Notes: generated from the letters alone by a model not told the origin. Shown: positions 16,324 through 28,504, counted from the stretch's first letter. The stretch is 46,895 nucleotides of DNA from Haemophilus haemolyticus (GCF_003493605.1 NZ_QQKA01000012.1:1-46895); one strand, 5' to 3'. A program made the numbers and translations.

Positions 16324-19300
16324 TTATTCCGCATCATCTGCCATATTAAGCATTTCAGCTAAGTTTGCACTTGCATCATCTGCTGTCATAACAAACTCAT
16401 CAGCGATAGCAGCTTCATCTTCTTCAGATAGTTTCGCTACGACATCATCAACTAAACGATGTTTGTGACGATTTTGATGATACGCAAAACCTGTACCCGC
16501 AGGGATTAATCGGCCCACGATTACGTTCTCTTTCAAGCCACGTAATTCATCACGTTTACCTGCTACAGCTGCCTCGGTAAGAACACGCGTGGTTTCTTGG
16601 AACGATGCGGCAGAAATGAAGGATTCAGTCGCAAGAGACGCTTTGGTAATACCCAATAATTCGCGTTCAAACTCAACTGGCGGTTTGCCTTCTGCTTCAC
16701 GTTGACGGTTAACAATTTTCACGCGAGCGACTTCGACTTGTTCCCCTTCTAGGAATTCTGAGTCGTAAGCTTTAGTAATTACCGCTTTACGTAACATTTG
16801 ACGAACGATAACTTCGATATGTTTATCGTTGATTTTTACCCCTTGTAAGCGGTAAACATCTTGTACTTCGTTCACAATGTATTCAGTTACTGCACGCACG
16901 CCACGTAAACGTAAAATGTCATGTGGTGTTTCAGCACCATCAGAAATTACGTCACCACGTTGTACCATTTCACCTTCAAATACGTTGAGCTGACGCCATT
17001 TTGGAATCATTTCTTCGTAAGTTTCGCCTTCCGCAGGAGTAATTAATAAACGGCGTTTACCTTTGGTTTCTTTACCGAAAGACACGATACCAGAAATTTC
17101 AGCCAAAATAGCTGGTTCTTTTGGTTTACGTGCTTCAAATAAATCCGCAACGCGCGGTAGACCACCGGTAATATCTTTCGTACCCACAGATTCTTGTGGA
17201 ATACGTGCTAATGGTTCACCCACTTTCACTGCTGCGCCATCGTCTAAACTTACGATTGCTTTACCAGGTAAGAAGTACTGTGCAAGAACATCAGTTTCAG
17301 GTAAGAAAATATCGTTACCATTTGCATCAACTAATTTAATGGTTGGACGTAAATCTTTACCCGCAGTAGCACGTTCACCCACATCTTGAACCACGATTGA
17401 TGATAAACCTGTTAATTCATCAGTTTGACGCGTTACAGTTAAGCCATCAATAATATCAACGAATTTCACAAAACCAGATACTTCAGAGACAACTGGCATT
17501 GTATGTGGATCCCAATTTGCGATAGTTTCGCCAGCTGTTACATCCTGCCCGTCACCTTTGCTTAACACCGCACCGTAAGGCACTTTATAGTGTTCTTTAG
17601 TACGACCAAATGCATCGGTAATAGTTAATTCAGTATTACGAGAAGTTAATACTAATTTACCTTCATCATTAGTAACGAATTTCGCATTCATTAAGTGTAA
17701 TGTACCAGTGTTTTTAACTTGTACACTCGATTCTTTCGCTGCCGCAGATGCCGCACCACCGATATGGAACGTACGCATGGTTAACTGTGTACCCGGCTCA
17801 CCGATAGATTGAGCAGCAATAACACCCACCGCTTCACCTTGGTTAATTAAATGACCACGAGCAAGATCACGACCATAACATTTCGCACATACACCAAAAT
17901 CAGTATCACAAGTTACAACAGAACGTACTTTTACGCTGTCTACAGAGTTTGCATCCAACACATCACAGAGTTTTTCATCTAATAACGTGTTACGAGGAAT
18001 TAATACTTCTTCTGTACCTGGTTTTAAAATATCTTCTGCAGCTACACGACCTAACACTAATTCACGAAGTGGAACTTTTTCATCTCCCCCTTCGATTAAT
18101 GGGGTCATGACTAAGCCTTCGTGCGTACCACAGTCATCTTCTACGATCACTAAGTCTTGTGCTACATCAACTAAACGACGAGTTAAGTAACCTGAGTTCG
18201 CTGTTTTTAATGCGGTATCCGCCAAACCTTTACGCGCACCGTGGGTTGAAATAAAGTACTGTAATACGTTCAAACCTTCACGGAAGTTTGCTGTAATTGG
18301 GGTTTCAATGATCGAACCATCTGGACGAGCCATCAAACCACGCATACCTGCTAACTGACGAATCTGTGCTGCAGAACCACGCGCGCCAGAGTCAGCCATC
18401 ATAAAGATACTGTTAAAGGACGCTTGTTTTTCAGGATTACCTTCGCGGTTGATGACTTCTTCTTGAGATAAGTTTTCCATCATCGCTTTCGCTACGCGCT
18501 CATTCGCTGCGGCCCAAATATCGATAACTTTATTATAGCGTTCGCCTGCAGTCACAAGACCTGATTGGAATTGTTCTTGGATCTCTGCTACTTCCTCTTC
18601 CGCTGCAGAAATAATTTCGTATTTCTTCGCTGGAATTTCCATATCATCAATACCAACTGATGAACCAGAACGTGCCGCATAAGCAAAACCGGTATACATA
18701 ATTTGGTCAGCAAACATTACCGCTTCTTTTAAACCTAAACGACGATAAGCTTCGTTAATCAGTTTAGAAATTGCTTTTTTACCTAATGTTTGATTAAACA
18801 ATGAATAAGGCATGCCTTGTGGTGCAATCATCCATAAAATCGCACGACCGATAGTTGTATCAGTCAGCGTGGTTTTCGCATCAAATTCGCCAGCTTCATT
18901 CTTCACATATTCAGTAATACGTACTTTCACGCGAGAATGTAATTCTGCTTCGCCTGTACGATATGCTTTTTCAGCTTCGCGAGGATCTTGCAATAACATG
19001 CCTTCGCCTCTACCGTTCACTTTTTCGCGGGTCATATAGTAAAGACCTAATACCACGTCTTGTGATGGAACGATAATAGGATCACCGTTTGCTGGTGAAA
19101 GCACGTTGTTGGTTGACATCATCAACGCACGAGCTTCTAATTGAGCTTCAAGCGTTAATGGAACGTGTACCGCCATTTGGTCACCATCGAAGTCCGCGTT
19201 GAACGCCGCACAAACGAGTGGGTGTAATTGAATCGCTTTACCTTCGATTAAGATCGGTTCAAACGCTTGGATACCCAAACGGTGAAGTGTCGGCGCACGG

Positions 19301-20574
19301 TTCAATAGAATTGGGTGTTCACGAATAACTTCTGCAAGAATATCCCAAACGATCGCATCTTCACGCTCAACCATTTTCTTAGCCGCTTTGATTGTCGTTG
19401 CATAACCACGGCTTTCTAATTTAGCGTAGATAAACGGACGGAATAATTCCAAGGCCATTTTCTTCGGCAAACCACATTGGTGTAAGTGCAAGTATGGACC
19501 AACCGTGATTACTGAACGACCTGAATAGTCAACACGTTTACCTAATAAGTTTTGACGGAAACGACCTTGTTTACCTTTGATCATGTCCGCCAATGATTTT
19601 AATGGACGACGGTTAGATCCCGTAATTGCACGACCACGACGACCATTATCTAATAACGCATCAACAGATTCTTGTAACATACGTTTTTCGTTGCGCACAA
19701 TAATATCTGGCGCAATTAAATCTAATAAACGTTTTAAACGGTTGTTACGGTTGATCACACGACGATATAAATCGTTCAAATCTGAAGTCGCAAAACGACC
19801 ACCGTCTAATGGCACTAATGGACGTAAATCTGGTGGAAGAACTGGTAATACAGTCATTACCATCCATTCTGGTTTATTACCAGATTGAACAAATGCTTCT
19901 AATAATTTTAAACGTTTAGTGATTTTTTTACGTTTAGTTTCAGAGTTAGTTTCTTGTAATTCTTCACGTAATTTTTCACATTCAGCTTCAAGATCCATAC
20001 CTTTTAATAGATCTTGAATCGCTTCAGCACCCATTTTCGCTTCAAATTCATCTTGCCAACGATCTTCAGCATCAAGGTATTGTTCTTCCGTTAATAACTG
20101 ACCGCGCTCTAAATCAGTCATACCCGGTTCGGTCACGATGTACATTTCAAAGTAAAGTACACGTTCGATATCGCGCAATGGCATATCTAAAAGTAAACCG
20201 ATACGAGACGGTAATGATTTTAAGAACCAAATATGTGCAACTGGCGATGCAAGTTCAATGTGACCCATACGTTCACGACGAACTTTAGTTTGAGTGACTT
20301 CAACACCACATTTTTCACAAATCACACCACGGTGTTTTAAACGTTTATATTTACCACATAAACATTCGTAATCTTTTACAGGCCCGAAGATACGCGCACA
20401 GAAAAGACCATCACGTTCAGGTTTGAACGTACGGTAGTTAATGGTTTCAGGTTTCTTCACTTCACCAAATGACCAAGAACGGATCATATCTGGGGAAGCT
20501 AACCCAATTTTAATCACATCAAAATCTTCACTGGTTTTTGATTGTGCTTTTAAAAACTTAACTAAGTCTTTCAC
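16324..20574 (-). CDS. rpoC: RNA polymerase beta' subunit
   Basis: 1416-residue catalytic subunit. The N-terminal zinc ribbon is [20 protein letters not shown] (near residues 70-90). The catalytic Mg2+ loop [12 protein letters not shown] is near 460. The second zinc site uses the Cys in DDCGTHEG and [13 protein letters not shown] (near 815-900). The bridge and trigger helix regions and the C-terminal omega-contacting tail are complete. Length matches E. coli (1407) with a slightly longer acidic C-terminus. It is co-transcribed with rpoB; the 124-base gap contains an inverted USS pair. Confidence 0.98.
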   Translation of the reverse strand: MKDLVKFLKAQSKTSEDFDVIKIGLASPDMIRSWSFGEVKKPETINYRTFKPERDGLFCARIFGPVKDYECLCGKYKRLKHRGVICEKCGVEVTQTKVRRERMGHIELASPVAHIWFLKSLPSRIGLLLDMPLRDIERVLYFEMYIVTEPGMTDLERGQLLTEEQYLDAEDRWQDEFEAKMGAEAIQDLLKGMDLEAECEKLREELQETNSETKRKKITKRLKLLEAFVQSGNKPEWMVMTVLPVLPPDLRPLVPLDGGRFATSDLNDLYRRVINRNNRLKRLLDLIAPDIIVRNEKRMLQESVDALLDNGRRGRAITGSNRRPLKSLADMIKGKQGRFRQNLLGKRVDYSGRSVITVGPYLHLHQCGLPKKMALELFRPFIYAKLESRGYATTIKAAKKMVEREDAIVWDILAEVIREHPILLNRAPTLHRLGIQAFEPILIEGKAIQLHPLVCAAFNADFDGDQMAVHVPLTLEAQLEARALMMSTNNVLSPANGDPIIVPSQDVVLGLYYMTREKVNGRGEGMLLQDPREAEKAYRTGEAELHSRVKVRITEYVKNEAGEFDAKTTLTDTTIGRAILWMIAPQGMPYSLFNQTLGKKAISKLINEAYRRLGLKEAVMFADQIMYTGFAYAARSGSSVGIDDMEIPAKKYEIISAAEEEVAEIQEQFQSGLVTAGERYNKVIDIWAAANERVAKAMMENLSQEEVINREGNPEKQASFNSIFMMADSGARGSAAQIRQLAGMRGLMARPDGSIIETPITANFREGLNVLQYFISTHGARKGLADTALKTANSGYLTRRLVDVAQDLVIVEDDCGTHEGLVMTPLIEGGDEKVPLRELVLGRVAAEDILKPGTEEVLIPRNTLLDEKLCDVLDANSVDSVKVRSVVTCDTDFGVCAKCYGRDLARGHLINQGEAVGVIAAQSIGEPGTQLTMRTFHIGGAASAAAKESSVQVKNTGTLHLMNAKFVTNDEGKLVLTSRNTELTITDAFGRTKEHYKVPYGAVLSKGDGQDVTAGETIANWDPHTMPVVSEVSGFVKFVDIIDGLTVTRQTDELTGLSSIVVQDVGERATAGKDLRPTIKLVDANGNDIFLPETDVLAQYFLPGKAIVSLDDGAAVKVGEPLARIPQESVGTKDITGGLPRVADLFEARKPKEPAILAEISGIVSFGKETKGKRRLLITPAEGETYEEMIPKWRQLNVFEGEMVQRGDVISDGAETPHDILRLRGVRAVTEYIVNEVQDVYRLQGVKINDKHIEVIVRQMLRKAVITKAYDSEFLEGEQVEVARVKIVNRQREAEGKPPVEFERELLGITKASLATESFISAASFQETTRVLTEAAVAGKRDELRGLKENVIVGRLIPAGTGFAYHQNRHKHRLVDDVVAKLSEEDEAAIADEFVMTADDASANLAEMLNMADDAE

Positions 20575-20602
20575 AAATGTTCTCCTGTCGGAGTTAAAGG
20601 TT

Positions 20603-20643
20603 TAAAGTGCGGTTAAAAATTTCGATGTTTTCCACCGCACTTC
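20603..20643. repeat. Inverted USS pair between rpoB and rpoC
   Basis: Exact cores at 20605-20613 (+) and 20634-20642 (-). They can form a 9-bp stem with a 20-base loop, but on the minus strand the second arm is followed by TTTAAACC, not a T-run. A strong terminator here would uncouple rpoC from rpoB, so readthrough or partial attenuation is more likely. Confidence 0.85.
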
Positions 20644-20698
20644 GGCGATTTTTCTTTCGTAAGGTGAGTGAATCATAAATTCTTCACTCCCCTACTGA

Positions 20699-23600
20699 TT
20701 ACTCTTCGTCTAACTCGATATTTAAACCAAGTGAGCGGATTTCTTTCATAATTACGTTGAAAGATTCCGGTGTGCCTGGGTCCATATGTTGGTTACCACT
20801 TACGATGTTTTTATACATCTTCGTACGACCATTCACATCATCCGATTTCACCGTTAACATTTCTTGTAAGGTGTAAGCTGCACCGTATGCTTCAAGTGCC
20901 CATACCTCCATCTCACCGAAACGTTGACCACCGAATTGAGCTTTACCACCCAATGGTTGTTGTGTAACAAGGCTATAAGAACCAGTTGAACGAGCATGCA
21001 TTTTGTCATCAACTAAGTGGTTCAATTTGAGCATGTACATATAACCTACTGTTACTGGACGCTCAAATTTCTCACCTGTACGGCCATCATATAAAGTGAT
21101 TTGACCTGAAGTTGGTAATCCACCAAGTTTTAATAGCTCTTTGATTTCAGCTTCAGCTGCACCATCAAATACTGGTGTCGCAACTGGTAAACCTTTACGT
21201 AGATTTTCAGCTAAACGCAATACTTCTTCATCTGTGAAGGTACTTAAATCCACTTTTTGTGAGCCATTACCTAAGTCATACGCTTTTTGGATATAACCAC
21301 GTAATTTTTCCACTTCTTGTTTTTGTTTAAGCATTGCGTTGATTTGATCACCAATACCTTTCGCAGCTAAACCTAAGTGGGTTTCAAGGATCTGACCAAT
21401 GTTCATACGAGATGGTACGCCCAATGGGTTTAATACGATCTCAACTGGTTGGCCATTCTCATCATATGGCATATCTTCAACTGGGTTAATTTTCGAGATA
21501 ACACCTTTGTTACCATGACGACCCGCCATTTTATCACCTGGTTGGATTTGACGTTTCACCGCGAGGTAAACTTTAACCACTTTTAACACACCTGGTGCAA
21601 GATCATCACCTTTGATGATTTTCTTACGTTTCACTTCAAGTTTATGTTCAAACTCTTTACGAAGTTCTTCGTATTGCTCTGCAAGCTGTTCTAATTGATT
21701 TTGTTTTTCTTCATCTGCAATGGTTTGTTCTAACCATTTAGTGCGATCTAATTTATCTAATTGCGCTGCATCAACACCACTAGAAATAAGAAGATTACGA
21801 ACACGAGCAAATAAGCCAGCTTCTAAAATCTCTAACTCTTCAGTTAAATCTTTTTTCGCTTCACGAAGCTGCATTTCTTCGATTTCTAATGCACGTTTAT
21901 CTTTTTCTACTCCATCGCGAGTGAAGACTTGAACATCAATAACCGTACCTGATGTACCGTTTGGCACACGTAATGAAGAATCTTTAACATCAGAAGCTTT
22001 TTCACCAAAGATTGCGCGTAAAAGTTTTTCTTCTGGGGTTAATTGAGTTTCACCTTTAGGCGTTACTTTACCTACTAAGATGTCACCACCTTTAACCTCT
22101 GCACCAACATAAACAATACCTGATTCATCAAGTTTGCTTAACGCTGACTCACCTACGTTTGGAATATCTGCAGTAATTTCTTCTGCACCTAACTTGGTAT
22201 CACGCGCAACACAAGATAATTCTTGAATATGGATGGTCGTGAAACGGTCTTGTTGAACAACACGTTCAGAAACTAACATCGAGTCTTCGAAGTTATAGCC
22301 GTTCCAAGGCATGAACGCCACGCGAATATTTTGACCTAATGCAAGCTCACCTAAATCAGTAGAAGGACCGTCTGCTAACACTTCACCACGATTGATTGGA
22401 TCGCCTAAATTCACACAAGGAATTTGGTTAATACAAGTATTTTGGTTAGAACGGGTATATTTGATTAAGTTATAAATATCAATACCTGCTTCACCTGCAA
22501 TGGTTTCATCTTCATTTACTTTAATAACGATACGAGAAGCATCGACGTACTGAACGGTACCACCACGTTTTGCAACAACCGCAACACCTGAGTCAAGTGC
22601 GATTGGTTTTTCCATACCTGTACCAACTAATGGTTTGTCAGCACGTAATGTTGGAACTGCTTGACGTTGCATGTTCGCACCCATCAACGCACGGTTCGCA
22701 TCGTCATGCTCAAGGAATGGAATTAATGCAGCCGCAACAGATACCACTTGTTGTGTCGAAACGTCCATATAGTGAATATCTTCAGGTTTATATAAACCAG
22801 ATTCACCACGTTCACCACGAGCAGTAACAAAAGCATCAGTAAAACGGTTATTTTCGTCTAAGTTTGAGTTTGCCTGTGCAATGATATAGTTTGCTTCATC
22901 AATTGCAGATAAGTATTCGATTTCTTCGGTTACTTGACCATCAACCACTTTACGATATGGGGTTTCTAAGAAACCGTAATCATTAGTACGTGCAAACGCA
23001 GAAAGTGAGTTGATCAAACCGATGTTTGGACCTTCAGGGGTTTCAATCGGACATAAACGACCATAGTGGGTATTATGTACGTCACGCACTTCAAAGCCTG
23101 CGCGCTCACGAGTTAAACCACCTGGACCTAATGCAGAAATACGACGTTTGTGCGTGACTTCTGATAATGGGTTGTTTTGGTCCATAAATTGCGAAAGTTG
23201 TGAAGAACCAAAGAATTCTTTCACCGCTGCAGAAATTGGTTTTGGATTAATTAAGTCTTGCGGGGTGATTGCATCTAAATCACCTAAAGATAAGCGTTCT
23301 TTCACCGCTCTTTCTACACGCACTAAACCAATACGGAATTGGTTTTCCGCCATCTCACCTACACTACGGATACGACGGTTACCCAAGTGGTCAATATCAT
23401 CCACTTCGCCGCGACCATTACGGATGTCGATCAATTTACGCATTACTGCAATAATATCTTCATTGCTTAAAGTGCCAGCGCCTTCACCTTCTGTGATCGC
23501 TAAAGAACGATTGAATTTCATACGACCGACAGCAGATAAATCATAACGCTCTGCAGAGAAGAATAAATTATTGAATAACGCTTCTGAAGATTCTGGTGTT

Positions 23601-24727
23601 GGTGGCTCACCCGGACGCATCATACGATAAATTTCGTAAAGCGCACTGGTTTTGTCATAAGTTGGATCGACACGTAGCGTTTCAGAAATATATGGACCGT
23701 AATCTAAATCATTAGTAAATAAAGTTTCGATCGTGGTGTAACCTGCTTGCGCTAATTTTGCAAGAGTCTCTAAAGAAATCTCACCATTTGCAGGACAAAT
23801 AATTTCACCTGACTCTAAATCAACATAATCTTTCGATGCAACTTTACCTAAAATATATTCAGAAGGTACAACGACTTGTGAAATTTTATCTTTTTCTAAT
23901 GCCTTGATATGGCGTGCGGTAATACGACGACCACGTTCAACATAAACTTTGCCATTTGCTTCAATATCAAAAGAAGCTGTTTCACCACGTAAACGTTCTG
24001 GCACTAAAGTCATTAACAATTTATCGCCAGCAATTTCAAAGGTAATTTTATCAAAGAATAAGTTTAAGATTTCTTCAGTGGTGTAGCCTAATGCACGAAG
24101 AATGATTGTTGCCGGTAATTTACGGCGACGGTCAATACGCGCAAATAAGTTATCTTTTGGATCGAATTCAAAATCTAACCAAGAACCACGGTAAGGGATA
24201 ATACGTGCGTTATAAAGCACTTTACCTGAAGAATGAGTTTTACCTTTGTCAGAATCAAAGAATACACCTGGACTACGGTGTAATTGTGAAACGATAACAC
24301 GCTCGGTACCATTAATTACAAAAGTACCGTTATCAGTCATTAATGGGATTTCCCCCATATAAACTTCATTTTCTTTAATATCTTTAACTGCGCGTGAAGA
24401 AGATTCTTTATCGTAGCTCACTAAACGTAATTTTACACGTAAGCCTGCTGCATAAGTTGAGCCACGAATTTGGCACTCACGTACATCAAATTCAGGTTCT
24501 TCTAAACGATAATCTACATATTGTAATTCTGTATAGCCATTATTGCTTACAATAGGGAATACAGAACGGAATGCCGCTTCTAAACCTTGCTGACCTTCAG
24601 GATCTTTTTGAATAAATTTATCAAAAGAATCCAACTGAATGGTTAATAAATAAGGAACATTTAAAACTTGCGGACGTTTACCGAAATCTTTACGAATTCG
24701 TTTTTTTTCAGAATAGGAGTAACCCAT
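20699..24727 (-). CDS. rpoB: RNA polymerase beta subunit
   Basis: 1342 residues, the same length as E. coli RpoB. The rifampicin-binding cluster is wild-type: [18 protein letters not shown], then [13 protein letters not shown], with the classical Gln, Asp, His and Ser positions unchanged. The C-terminal switch and clamp region with [20 protein letters not shown] and [20 protein letters not shown] is intact. It begins [19 protein letters not shown]. It is the first gene of an rpoB-rpoC unit with its own promoter (24999-25027), because rplJ-rplL are not upstream as they are in E. coli. Confidence 0.98.
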   Translation of the reverse strand: MGYSYSEKKRIRKDFGKRPQVLNVPYLLTIQLDSFDKFIQKDPEGQQGLEAAFRSVFPIVSNNGYTELQYVDYRLEEPEFDVRECQIRGSTYAAGLRVKLRLVSYDKESSSRAVKDIKENEVYMGEIPLMTDNGTFVINGTERVIVSQLHRSPGVFFDSDKGKTHSSGKVLYNARIIPYRGSWLDFEFDPKDNLFARIDRRRKLPATIILRALGYTTEEILNLFFDKITFEIAGDKLLMTLVPERLRGETASFDIEANGKVYVERGRRITARHIKALEKDKISQVVVPSEYILGKVASKDYVDLESGEIICPANGEISLETLAKLAQAGYTTIETLFTNDLDYGPYISETLRVDPTYDKTSALYEIYRMMRPGEPPTPESSEALFNNLFFSAERYDLSAVGRMKFNRSLAITEGEGAGTLSNEDIIAVMRKLIDIRNGRGEVDDIDHLGNRRIRSVGEMAENQFRIGLVRVERAVKERLSLGDLDAITPQDLINPKPISAAVKEFFGSSQLSQFMDQNNPLSEVTHKRRISALGPGGLTRERAGFEVRDVHNTHYGRLCPIETPEGPNIGLINSLSAFARTNDYGFLETPYRKVVDGQVTEEIEYLSAIDEANYIIAQANSNLDENNRFTDAFVTARGERGESGLYKPEDIHYMDVSTQQVVSVAAALIPFLEHDDANRALMGANMQRQAVPTLRADKPLVGTGMEKPIALDSGVAVVAKRGGTVQYVDASRIVIKVNEDETIAGEAGIDIYNLIKYTRSNQNTCINQIPCVNLGDPINRGEVLADGPSTDLGELALGQNIRVAFMPWNGYNFEDSMLVSERVVQQDRFTTIHIQELSCVARDTKLGAEEITADIPNVGESALSKLDESGIVYVGAEVKGGDILVGKVTPKGETQLTPEEKLLRAIFGEKASDVKDSSLRVPNGTSGTVIDVQVFTRDGVEKDKRALEIEEMQLREAKKDLTEELEILEAGLFARVRNLLISSGVDAAQLDKLDRTKWLEQTIADEEKQNQLEQLAEQYEELRKEFEHKLEVKRKKIIKGDDLAPGVLKVVKVYLAVKRQIQPGDKMAGRHGNKGVISKINPVEDMPYDENGQPVEIVLNPLGVPSRMNIGQILETHLGLAAKGIGDQINAMLKQKQEVEKLRGYIQKAYDLGNGSQKVDLSTFTDEEVLRLAENLRKGLPVATPVFDGAAEAEIKELLKLGGLPTSGQITLYDGRTGEKFERPVTVGYMYMLKLNHLVDDKMHARSTGSYSLVTQQPLGGKAQFGGQRFGEMEVWALEAYGAAYTLQEMLTVKSDDVNGRTKMYKNIVSGNQHMDPGTPESFNVIMKEIRSLGLNIELDEE

Positions 24728-24998
24728 TGGTTTTCCTCTGCTAACTGTTCAGTGACCTAGCCACAAACTAACTGTGACGTGAATGACCGTTAAAATGACC
24801 GCACTCTGAACCTTACTTCTGTAGTGGGGTGACAACTCAAATTACATTGGACAACAACTTGAGCAAAACAACGACAAATAACGGTGAATTTGCCATTGTA
24901 TGGATGTGCTTTCTATCAAAAGCACGGTTAAATTAAACAATAAAAGGTCAAAATTGATTAAAAATCAATCTAAATCTTTGCTAATTTTAAGGCGGTAA

Positions 24999-25027
24999 AT
25001 TTTAAATGAATGCAGCTTTCTCGTCAA
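24999..25027 (-). promoter_or_regulatory. rpoBC promoter
   Basis: On the minus strand: TTGACG (25022-25027), a 17-base spacer, and TAAAAT (24999-25004). It is the only near-consensus promoter between the rplA terminator and rpoB. Confidence 0.85.
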
Positions 25028-25059
25028 GTTTAAAACTTATATAGAAATTTTATGAAATA

Positions 25060-25090
25060 AAAAACCGCACTTTTAAAAAGTGCGGTTTAA
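25060..25090 (-). terminator. Paired-USS terminator of rplKA
   Basis: Exact cores at 25064-25072 (-) and 25078-25086 (+) give AAACCGCACTT with AAGTGCGGTTT and a 5-base loop. Here the minus-orientation core comes first on the plus strand, the reverse of most other pairs. It lies about 20 bases after the rplA stop. Confidence 0.88.
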
Positions 25091-25109
25091 AATCTATCAA
25101 TTCTTTAAA

Positions 25110-25799
25110 TTATAAAGAAGTTTGATCAACAGCAACACCTGCACCCATAGTTGTAGAGATGCTTACTTTCTTGATAAAGATACCTTTTGCAGTAGTTGGT
25201 TTTGCTTTGTTTAAAGCAGCCAATAATGCTTGGAGGTTTTCTTTTAATTGAACTTCAGAGAAGTTTGCTTTACCAATTGTTGTGTGGATGATACCGTTTT
25301 TATCATTACGATAACGGATCTGACCAGATTTAGCATTTTTAACTGCTTCAGCAACGTTTGGAGTTACAGTACCAACTTTAGGATTTGGCATTAAACCACG
25401 TGGGCCTAATACTTGACCTAATTGACCAACAACACGCATTGCATCAGGAGAAGCGATAACAACATCAAAGTTCATTTCGCCTTTTTTGATTTGCTCTGCT
25501 AAATCTTCCATACCTACTAAATCAGCGCCAGCTTCTTTAGCTGCATCTGCGTTAGCACCTTGGGTGAACACAGCTACGCGTACTTCACGACCAGTACCGT
25601 GTGGTAATACAGTTGCACCACGAACGTTTTGGTCAGATTTACGAGGATCGATACCTAAGTTTACTGCAACGTCAACACTTTCAACGAATTTAGCTGTTGC
25701 GAATTGTTTTAATACCGCGATCGCTTCGTTGATTTCGTATGCTTTAGTAGAATCTACGCCAGCTTTGATTGCTTTCATTTTTTTAGTCAATTTAGCCAT
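25110..25799 (-). CDS. rplA: 50S ribosomal protein L1
   Basis: 229-residue L1 of the mobile stalk near the ribosomal E site. In enterobacteria L1 also represses translation of its own rplK-rplA mRNA. Family stretches are plain: [16 protein letters not shown], then [19 protein letters not shown], then GVAVDQTSL at the end. It lies 4 bases after rplK, so translation is coupled. The operon ends here; rpoB has a separate promoter. Confidence 0.97.
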   Translation of the reverse strand: MAKLTKKMKAIKAGVDSTKAYEINEAIAVLKQFATAKFVESVDVAVNLGIDPRKSDQNVRGATVLPHGTGREVRVAVFTQGANADAAKEAGADLVGMEDLAEQIKKGEMNFDVVIASPDAMRVVGQLGQVLGPRGLMPNPKVGTVTPNVAEAVKNAKSGQIRYRNDKNGIIHTTIGKANFSEVQLKENLQALLAALNKAKPTTAKGIFIKKVSISTTMGAGVAVDQTSL

Positions 25800-25803
25800 C
25801 GTA

Positions 25804-26232
25804 TTATTCCTCCACCACTAAGCCCATAGAGCGAGCAGTACCAGCAATTGATTTCATTTTGGTTTCGATAGACGCGCCAGTCATATCTGCTGCTTTAGTT
25901 TCAGCGATTTGACGAACTTGATCTAAAGTTACTTTACCCACTTTATCTTTGTTCGGTTTACCAGAACCAGATTTGATACCTGCAGCTTTTTTCAATAATA
26001 CTGCTGCTGGTGGAGTTTTAGTGACGAAAGTGAATGAACGGTCTACATATACAGTGATAACAACTGGAATTGGTAAACCTTTTTCTAAGCTCTCAGTACG
26101 AGCGTTGAATGCTTTACAGAATTCCATAATGTTCACACCTTGCTGACCTAATGCAGGACCAACTGGTGGTGATGGGTTAGCCATACCAGCTGCAACTTGC
26201 AACTTAACGTATGCTTGGACTTTTTTTGCCAT
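25804..26232 (-). CDS. rplK: 50S ribosomal protein L11
   Basis: 142-residue L11, of the GTPase-associated centre with the L7/L12 stalk, and needed for RelA activation on stalled ribosomes. The proline-rich N-terminal signature [22 protein letters not shown] is intact, as is the RNA-binding C-terminal domain with [26 protein letters not shown] precedes the ATG. The leader contains two hairpins and would be the expected L1 target. secE-nusG, which precede rplK in E. coli, are absent; deoD is upstream instead. Confidence 0.97.
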   Translation of the reverse strand: MAKKVQAYVKLQVAAGMANPSPPVGPALGQQGVNIMEFCKAFNARTESLEKGLPIPVVITVYVDRSFTFVTKTPPAAVLLKKAAGIKSGSGKPNKDKVGKVTLDQVRQIAETKAADMTGASIETKMKSIAGTARSMGLVVEE

Positions 26233-26289
26233 TTTAGTTTTCCTCTAATTGGGTAATAACGCTATTAAATAGCTCCCCGATAATTTTCA

Positions 26290-26307
26290 GTGCAACATTC
26301 ATTGCAC
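26290..26307 (-). other. rplK leader hairpin
   Basis: A perfect GTGCAA/TTGCAC inverted repeat with a 6-base loop, about 60 bases before the rplK start in the 5' leader. It is a candidate regulatory structure, for example an L1 target, but no L1-site consensus can be confirmed by eye. Confidence 0.5.
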
Positions 26308-26311
26308 CACA

Positions 26312-26340
26312 CAAAAATATGAGCCGCGAACGGCTCATAT
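26312..26340 (-). terminator. Terminator-like UUCG hairpin in the rplKA leader
   Basis: On the minus strand ATATGAGCCG, a TTCG tetraloop and CGGCTCATAT form a perfect 10-bp stem, followed by TTTTT. It lies downstream of the rplKA -10 box, so it is both the last likely stop for deoD transcripts and the first structure of the rplKA mRNA. Confidence 0.75.
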
Positions 26341-26354
26341 CATAATGGGCGCGG

Positions 26355-26383
26355 ATTATATAAAAAGTGCGGTTGTTTTTCAA
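26355..26383 (-). promoter_or_regulatory. rplKA promoter
   Basis: On the minus strand: TTGAAA (26378-26383), a 17-base spacer and TATAAT (26355-26360). The spacer contains an exact USS core (26365-26373). Confidence 0.88.
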
Positions 26384-26389
26384 GCACTT
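26363..26389 (-). terminator. deoD terminator overlapping the rplKA promoter
   Basis: On the minus strand AAGTGC (26384-26389) pairs with GCACTT (26365-26370), followed by TTTTATA. One arm is an exact USS. The rplKA -35 box lies in the loop and its -10 box directly after the T-run. Confidence 0.55.
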
Positions 26390-26409
26390 CTTAAACCCAC
26401 TATAAGAAA

Positions 26410-27126
26410 TTATTGTGCATCACCAATTAATACTGAATCCAATGCAATTTCAATCATATCATTGAATGTTAATTGACGTTCTTCTGCTGTGGTTTGTTCG
26501 TGAGTACGGATATGGTCAGATACAGTACAAATCGTTAATGCTTTTGCACCATATTCTGCAGCCACACCATAAATTCCAGCAGCTTCCATTTCCACACCTA
26601 AAATTCCATATTTTTCCATTACATCGAACATTTCTACATCGGGTGTATAAAATAAATCCGCCGAGAATAAATTACCTACACGAACAGCTTTGCCTTTTGC
26701 TTTTGCAGCTTGAACAGCGGCTTGTGCCATATCGAAATCAGCAATAGCTGCAAAGTCGTTATCTTTGAAACGAATACGGTTTACTTTTGAATCAGTACAT
26801 GCACCTAAACCGATAATTACATCGCGCACTTTCACGTCCATACGAACAGCGCCACAAGATCCTACACGGATAATTTTTTTCACGCCGTATTCAGTGATTA
26901 ATTCTTTCGCGTAAATAGAGCAAGATGGAATCCCCATACCGTGGCCCATAATAGAAATTTTACGACCTTTGTAAGTACCGGTATAACCAAGCATATTACG
27001 AACATTTGTTACTTCTACTGCATCTTGCAAAAACGTTTCTGCAATATATTTTGCACGAAGTGGATCACCCGGCATTAAAACAACATCAGCAAATGCGCCT
27101 TCAGGCGCGTTAATATGTGGAGTCAT
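26410..27126 (-). CDS. deoD: Purine nucleoside phosphorylase DeoD
   Basis: 238-residue hexameric (NP-I family) phosphorylase that splits purine (deoxy)nucleosides with phosphate into base and (deoxy)ribose-1-phosphate. Family motifs: [40 protein letters not shown] (ribose-contacting Glu) and CTVSDHIRT (the catalytic Asp, near residue 203). I start at [12 protein letters not shown] (27126), the conserved N-terminus, preceded by AAGGAA; the upstream in-frame start would add 13 residues. It is downstream of nupC, so uptake and phosphorolysis are linked, although a paired-USS hairpin separates them. Confidence 0.95.
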   Translation of the reverse strand: MTPHINAPEGAFADVVLMPGDPLRAKYIAETFLQDAVEVTNVRNMLGYTGTYKGRKISIMGHGMGIPSCSIYAKELITEYGVKKIIRVGSCGAVRMDVKVRDVIIGLGACTDSKVNRIRFKDNDFAAIADFDMAQAAVQAAKAKGKAVRVGNLFSADLFYTPDVEMFDVMEKYGILGVEMEAAGIYGVAAEYGAKALTICTVSDHIRTHEQTTAEERQLTFNDMIEIALDSVLIGDAQ

Positions 27127-27150
27127 AATTTTCCTTCCTTTTTTAAATAT

Positions 27151-27181
27151 AAAAAGTGCGGTCATTTTTCACCGCACTTAT
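27151..27181 (-). terminator. Paired-USS hairpin between nupC and deoD
   Basis: Exact cores at 27154-27162 (+) and 27171-27179 (-) with an 8-base loop, after the nupC stop and 28 bases before the deoD start. It is probably a partial terminator, because no separate deoD promoter is obvious. Confidence 0.8.
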
Positions 27182-27188
27182 CCGAGAA

Positions 27189-28442
27189 TTAAAGCGCTGC
27201 AGCACCGAGTCCGATGAACAAGCCAGCAATCGTTGCACTCATTAAGTTTGCTAAAGTACCTGCGATTACTGCTTTTAAGCCTAAACGCGCAACATCACTA
27301 CGACGGTTTGGCGCCATTCCACCTAAACCACCGATTAAGATTGCAATTGAGCTGAAGTTAGCAAAACCACAAAGTGCGAAAGTAATAATCGCTTTGGTTT
27401 TTTCAGTTAATACAATCGCAGAATCTGGTTGCAAGTATTTTGCAAATTCGAGGTAACCTACGAATTCGTTAACCGCTAATTTCATCCCGATCATTTGTCC
27501 TGCGATACCCGCTTCGGTACCGTCAGTTACACCGATTAAGTATGCTAATGGTTTGAAAATTAAACCAAAGATAGATTGTAACGTTAAATCGCCATAGCCG
27601 AACCAGCCACCAACGCCACTTAAAATACCATTAATTAATGCAATTAAACCAACAAATGCGATTAACATTGCACCTACGTTTAACGCAAGTTGCATACCTG
27701 CACTCGCACCGCCCGCCATTGCTTCAAGTACGTTAGTTGGTTTTTCTAAATCATTGTGTTCAGGTTGTTTATCTGTGAATTGTTCAGTTTGTGGGAACAT
27801 TAATTTCGCAAATAATAAACCAGCTGGTGCCGCCATAAATGATGCAGCGATTAAGTATGTCAATGGCACGCCCATTCCTGCGTAACCCGCCATTACTGAA
27901 CCCGCGATAGATGCTGTACCACCTACCATGATGGCAAATAATTCAGATTGGGTCATATTTTTAATGTAAGGACGAACCACCAATGGTGCTTCAGTTTGAC
28001 CAACGAAAATATTCGCAGCCGCTGACATTGATTCAGCTTTTGACGTACCCAATGCTTTTTGTAATGCACCACCTAATACTTTAATTACTACTTGCATAAT
28101 GCCGAGATAGTAAAGCACAGAAATTAAGCCAGAAAAGAATACGATAATCGGTAATACTTTCACTGCAAAAATGAAACCTGATGGTTTACTTGGATCCGCT
28201 AATCCGCCGAAAACGAAATTAATCCCGTCATTACCATAGGCAATAACATTGGATACCATATCCGCAGAGGCACCCAATGCTTGTTTACCTGCAGGCACAT
28301 ATAAAATAAGGGCGGCAAATCCTACTTGGATTGCTAACGCCCCCACGACAGTTCGAATACTAATCGCTTTACGATTATTGGAAAGTAACACGGCAATAGC
28401 GATTAATACGACCATTCCCAAAATGCTGCTTAACACACTCAT
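27189..28442 (-). CDS. nupC: Concentrative nucleoside transporter NupC
   Basis: 417-residue inner-membrane nucleoside symporter of the CNT family (E. coli NupC 400 residues). The substrate-site motif [14 protein letters not shown] is near residue 150. [18 protein letters not shown], the second-repeat motif [17 protein letters not shown], and [24 protein letters not shown] follow in the family order. There are about ten hydrophobic segments. It lies in yjjI-yjjW-nupC-deoD order on one strand. The 104-base upstream gap holds an imperfect hairpin and no clear CRP or CytR-type site. Confidence 0.94.
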   Translation of the reverse strand: MSVLSSILGMVVLIAIAVLLSNNRKAISIRTVVGALAIQVGFAALILYVPAGKQALGASADMVSNVIAYGNDGINFVFGGLADPSKPSGFIFAVKVLPIIVFFSGLISVLYYLGIMQVVIKVLGGALQKALGTSKAESMSAAANIFVGQTEAPLVVRPYIKNMTQSELFAIMVGGTASIAGSVMAGYAGMGVPLTYLIAASFMAAPAGLLFAKLMFPQTEQFTDKQPEHNDLEKPTNVLEAMAGGASAGMQLALNVGAMLIAFVGLIALINGILSGVGGWFGYGDLTLQSIFGLIFKPLAYLIGVTDGTEAGIAGQMIGMKLAVNEFVGYLEFAKYLQPDSAIVLTEKTKAIITFALCGFANFSSIAILIGGLGGMAPNRRSDVARLGLKAVIAGTLANLMSATIAGLFIGLGAAAL

Positions 28443-28504
28443 TTGATTCCCCTTAGTTGGTGAAGTTGATAAAAATAAAACGGCACTATTTTACTTGTTT
28501 TCTC

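Larger units (their letters stand above)
24728..25109 (-). other. 382-base gap between rplA and rpoB
   Basis: In E. coli this position holds rplJ and rplL. Here there is no coding frame. It contains the paired-USS rplA terminator (25060-25090), a consensus promoter (24999-25027) and a leader of about 265 bases before rpoB. I see no strong further hairpin in the leader and no short ORF with a credible ribosome site. Confidence 0.8.

Noticed and set aside
26233-26409. Riboswitch in the rplK leader
   Set aside because: The two hairpins are simple inverted repeats with no recognisable aptamer core.
27127-27165. Upstream start for DeoD
   Set aside because: It lies inside the paired-USS hairpin; the conserved family start is [12 protein letters not shown].
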